Shown: positions 62,874-64,000 of the stretch, piece by piece
Layout: the number at the start of each line of letters is the position of its first letter
Position numbering within the stretch: position 1 is the stretch's first letter
From: PWND01 sp964614525
GTDB lineage: Bacteria; Bacteroidota; Bacteroidia; Bacteroidales; UBA7960
Assembly (NCBI GenBank): GCA_964614525.1
Contig: CAZTPA010000009.1
Span: 1 to 64,000, forward strand
Length of the DNA stretch: 64,000 nt
Direction: 5' to 3'
Notes under the pieces: model-generated
What the model was told of the DNA's origin: nothing
What the model saw: only the letters and a program-made list of their open reading frames with translations
Databases searched by the model: none
Program-made: the position numbers and the translations under genes

Positions 62874-63389
62874 TTAAAATATTTTTCTTGCTTCAGCCTT
62901 TAAAAAATCCAGGGCTTTTCTTGTTGCTAATTTATCTACACTCATATCCAAAATTTTCTTGCTTAAATCAGCAGAGTTGGCATCCTCTTCAAGCTGGCCT
63001 GCTGAAGTATTTATTTGCCTGATCATTTCCTCTTTAGCTGTCTTAACCATTTCCCATGATTTATTTGAAACATATAACTGCTGAGAAAGATTATGATCAT
63101 ACTCCTCCCGGATAGCGTGAACGAGAATTTGATGAAACTGTGTTGCGCTTAAACCGGCTTTATGAGTTCTCAAAACAAGATTTGCAGGAGAAATTCTTTC
63201 CAGGAATAAAACTATTCTTTCGTATGCCTGAAGGCGTATTGGCAGAGAAACTTTTCTTTGTTCTTCTAGCATTGTAAGATGACGTTTATTCATCTCATTC
63301 TGAAAGAATTCTTTCAAAAGAAAATAAGCTGTTGCAAAAACAACACCTGCAACCAAAATTACTGTGAGCAAGTTATATAAATTTATCAT
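62874..63389 (-). CDS. DUF7935-like membrane protein
   Basis: From ATG 63389 (MINLYNLLTVILVAG) the protein has 171 residues: one N-terminal membrane helix (~5-27) and a long helical cytosolic domain. Visible motifs are LPIRLQAYERIVLFLERISP, NLVLRTHKAGLSATQFHQIL and EYDHNLSQQLYVSNKSWEMV. This matches a Bacteroidota-restricted family that I know as DUF7935, of unknown function. A longer frame starts at 63488, but its extra residues are poor, and a TATTTTTG -7 element at 63430-63423 lies inside it, supporting the shorter start. Confidence 0.8.
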   Translation of the reverse strand: MINLYNLLTVILVAGVVFATAYFLLKEFFQNEMNKRHLTMLEEQRKVSLPIRLQAYERIVLFLERISPANLVLRTHKAGLSATQFHQILVHAIREEYDHNLSQQLYVSNKSWEMVKTAKEEMIRQINTSAGQLEEDANSADLSKKILDMSVDKLATRKALDFLKAEARKIF

Positions 63390-63422
63390 GAGTTTTTTGG
63401 TTTTAATTAGATATAAGAACTG

Positions 63423-63430
63423 CAAAAATA
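63423..63430 (-). promoter_or_regulatory. -7 element of the DUF7935-thiS unit
   Basis: TATTTTTG on the minus strand, 33 bases before ATG 63389. No -33 box at the canonical distance. Confidence 0.4.
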
Positions 63431-63494
63431 CACAATATCTAATGATTTGGAAAATGATTTTCTTTTCAAAAAACAATGAATTAAACATTTGCAG

Positions 63495-63600
63495 AACCCC
63501 ACTAGACCCTTCACTCCGCTATCGCTCCGTTCAGGGTGACAGTACTATTGGTTGAATGGGAGGAGGGAGCAAATGCGAAGGATCTCGTGGAAAAACCGGC
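63495..63600. repeat. REP-like sequence
   Basis: CACTAGACCCTTCACTCCGC followed by CGCTCCGTTCAGGGTGACAG (63505-63542) is a REP-type motif (CCCTTCA... TTCAGGG inverted), with GCGAAGGATCTCGTGG at 63577-63592 as a possible second unit in the other orientation. It resembles the GTCATTCTGAGC/GCGAAG units at 21.2 kb only in general form. Confidence 0.45.
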
Positions 63601-63849
63601 TAAGTTAGAATAATGCTAAAACAAATGGATTACACATTAGCAGAAAAGTATAGTTTCAATTTTCGAGCTTCGTTATTTGGATTATTTTCTCATTATCCGG
63701 TACCTCAATATTTAACTAAATAATATACCCTAATTCAATATGTGGATTTTTATATTCTTTATGTCTACCTTATTTGCTTTTTTGTATTAATTTTGTATTT
63801 TTTATATTTGCTGAGAGTTTTCTTTTTGCCAAATCTAAATTAAGAGCAC
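63601..63849. other. Intergenic gap before the GIY-YIG gene
   Basis: AT-rich, with no coding frame. Apart from the promoter at 63781-63810 nothing is recognised. Confidence 0.4.
63781..63810 (+). promoter_or_regulatory. Promoter of the GIY-YIG gene
   Basis: TTTG (63781-63784), 18 bases, TATATTTG (63803-63810), followed by the ATG at 63850. Confidence 0.75.
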
Positions 63850-64000
63850 ATGAATATCCACCAATATTATGTTTACATAATAACTACTTCAAAAAATAAA
63901 GTGCTTTACACAGGAGTCACAAACAACCTGATTAGGAGATGCCATGAACATAAAATGGGGCTTATAAAAGGCTTTACAAAGAAATACAACATAAGCAAAT
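63850..64000 (+). CDS. GIY-YIG nuclease-domain protein (truncated by window)
   Basis: The frame opens at ATG 63850 and runs off the right edge after 50 codons. It reads MNIHQYYVYIITTSKNKVLY, then TGVTNNLIRRCHEHK. The Y-V-Y-I...Y-T-G pair is the GIY-YIG catalytic motif and RR-x-EH is the following arginine region. Proteins of this type in Bacteroidota are 80-100 residues long, the UPF0213/YhbQ group, with unclear roles in DNA repair or as mobile nucleases. The repeat-rich position next to it is notable. The rest is outside the window. Confidence 0.85.
   Translation, partial: MNIHQYYVYIITTSKNKVLYTGVTNNLIRRCHEHKMGLIKGFTKKYNISK

Overview
The window is a strongly AT-rich chromosomal segment of a Bacteroidota bacterium. 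The evidence is a TonB-dependent receptor with a carboxypeptidase-D-like domain, a type IX secretion plug-like protein (DUF5103), a complete Na+-translocating NQR operon, Bacteroidota-type promoters (TTG, 17-23 bases, TAnnTTTG) and start sites mostly without Shine-Dalgarno sequences. The order within the phylum cannot be fixed from this sequence. No rRNA, tRNA or CRISPR array was seen.

Layout. 1-840: a repeat-filled, gene-poor end with two nested inverted-repeat elements. 840-3756 (-): ffh, folD, queE. 4232-7426 (+): TPR protein, DUF368 polyprenyl-phosphate transporter, aroE. 7437-9313 (-): MscS channel and a membrane DnaJ-domain protein. 9565-15306 (+): rpmB, a small secreted protein, a TonB receptor, dnaK. 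15393-19912: tpx, a UbiD-family decarboxylase, a DUF2148 protein, a DnaB C-terminal-domain-only ATPase, a lone SiaC-like phosphoprotein. 20070-21500: accessory island with an attC-like palindrome, a HEPN/nucleotidyltransferase pair and a compound REP/hairpin element. 21500-24649 (+): CarH/LitR-like regulator, ECF sigma factor, aspartate kinase. 24655-31692 (-): 2-hydroxyacid dehydrogenase, degenerate PP2C-LysM membrane protein, rsmA, TPR lipoprotein-like or secreted protein, serS, rpmA, rplU. 32067-37324: LytTR membrane regulator with a structured leader, nitronate monooxygenase-like enzyme, DMT permease, rpsF-rpsR-rplI, TrmH-type rRNA methyltransferase.

37363-52544 is a signalling cluster and the most interesting part. 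On the minus strand an exported TPR-CHAT (caspase-like) protein is followed by a small secreted protein and a propeller-Y_Y_Y-TM-SpoIIE phosphatase, apparently one operon. Divergently lie a PD40-OmpA protein, a large unknown secreted protein and a second sensor phosphatase (TPR-TM-SpoIIE). With the SiaC homologue at 19.5 kb and the degenerate PP2C protein at 25.6 kb, the window holds several parts of a possible phosphatase-controlled envelope stress pathway. That link is inference.

52671-60821: nqrABCDEF-CDF transporter-apbE on the minus strand, converging on a small NqrM-like gene; both dedicated NQR maturation factors are thus beside the operon. 61049-64000: DUF5103 plug protein, thiS plus a DUF7935-like membrane protein, more REP-like sequence, and the start of a GIY-YIG nuclease gene cut by the window edge.
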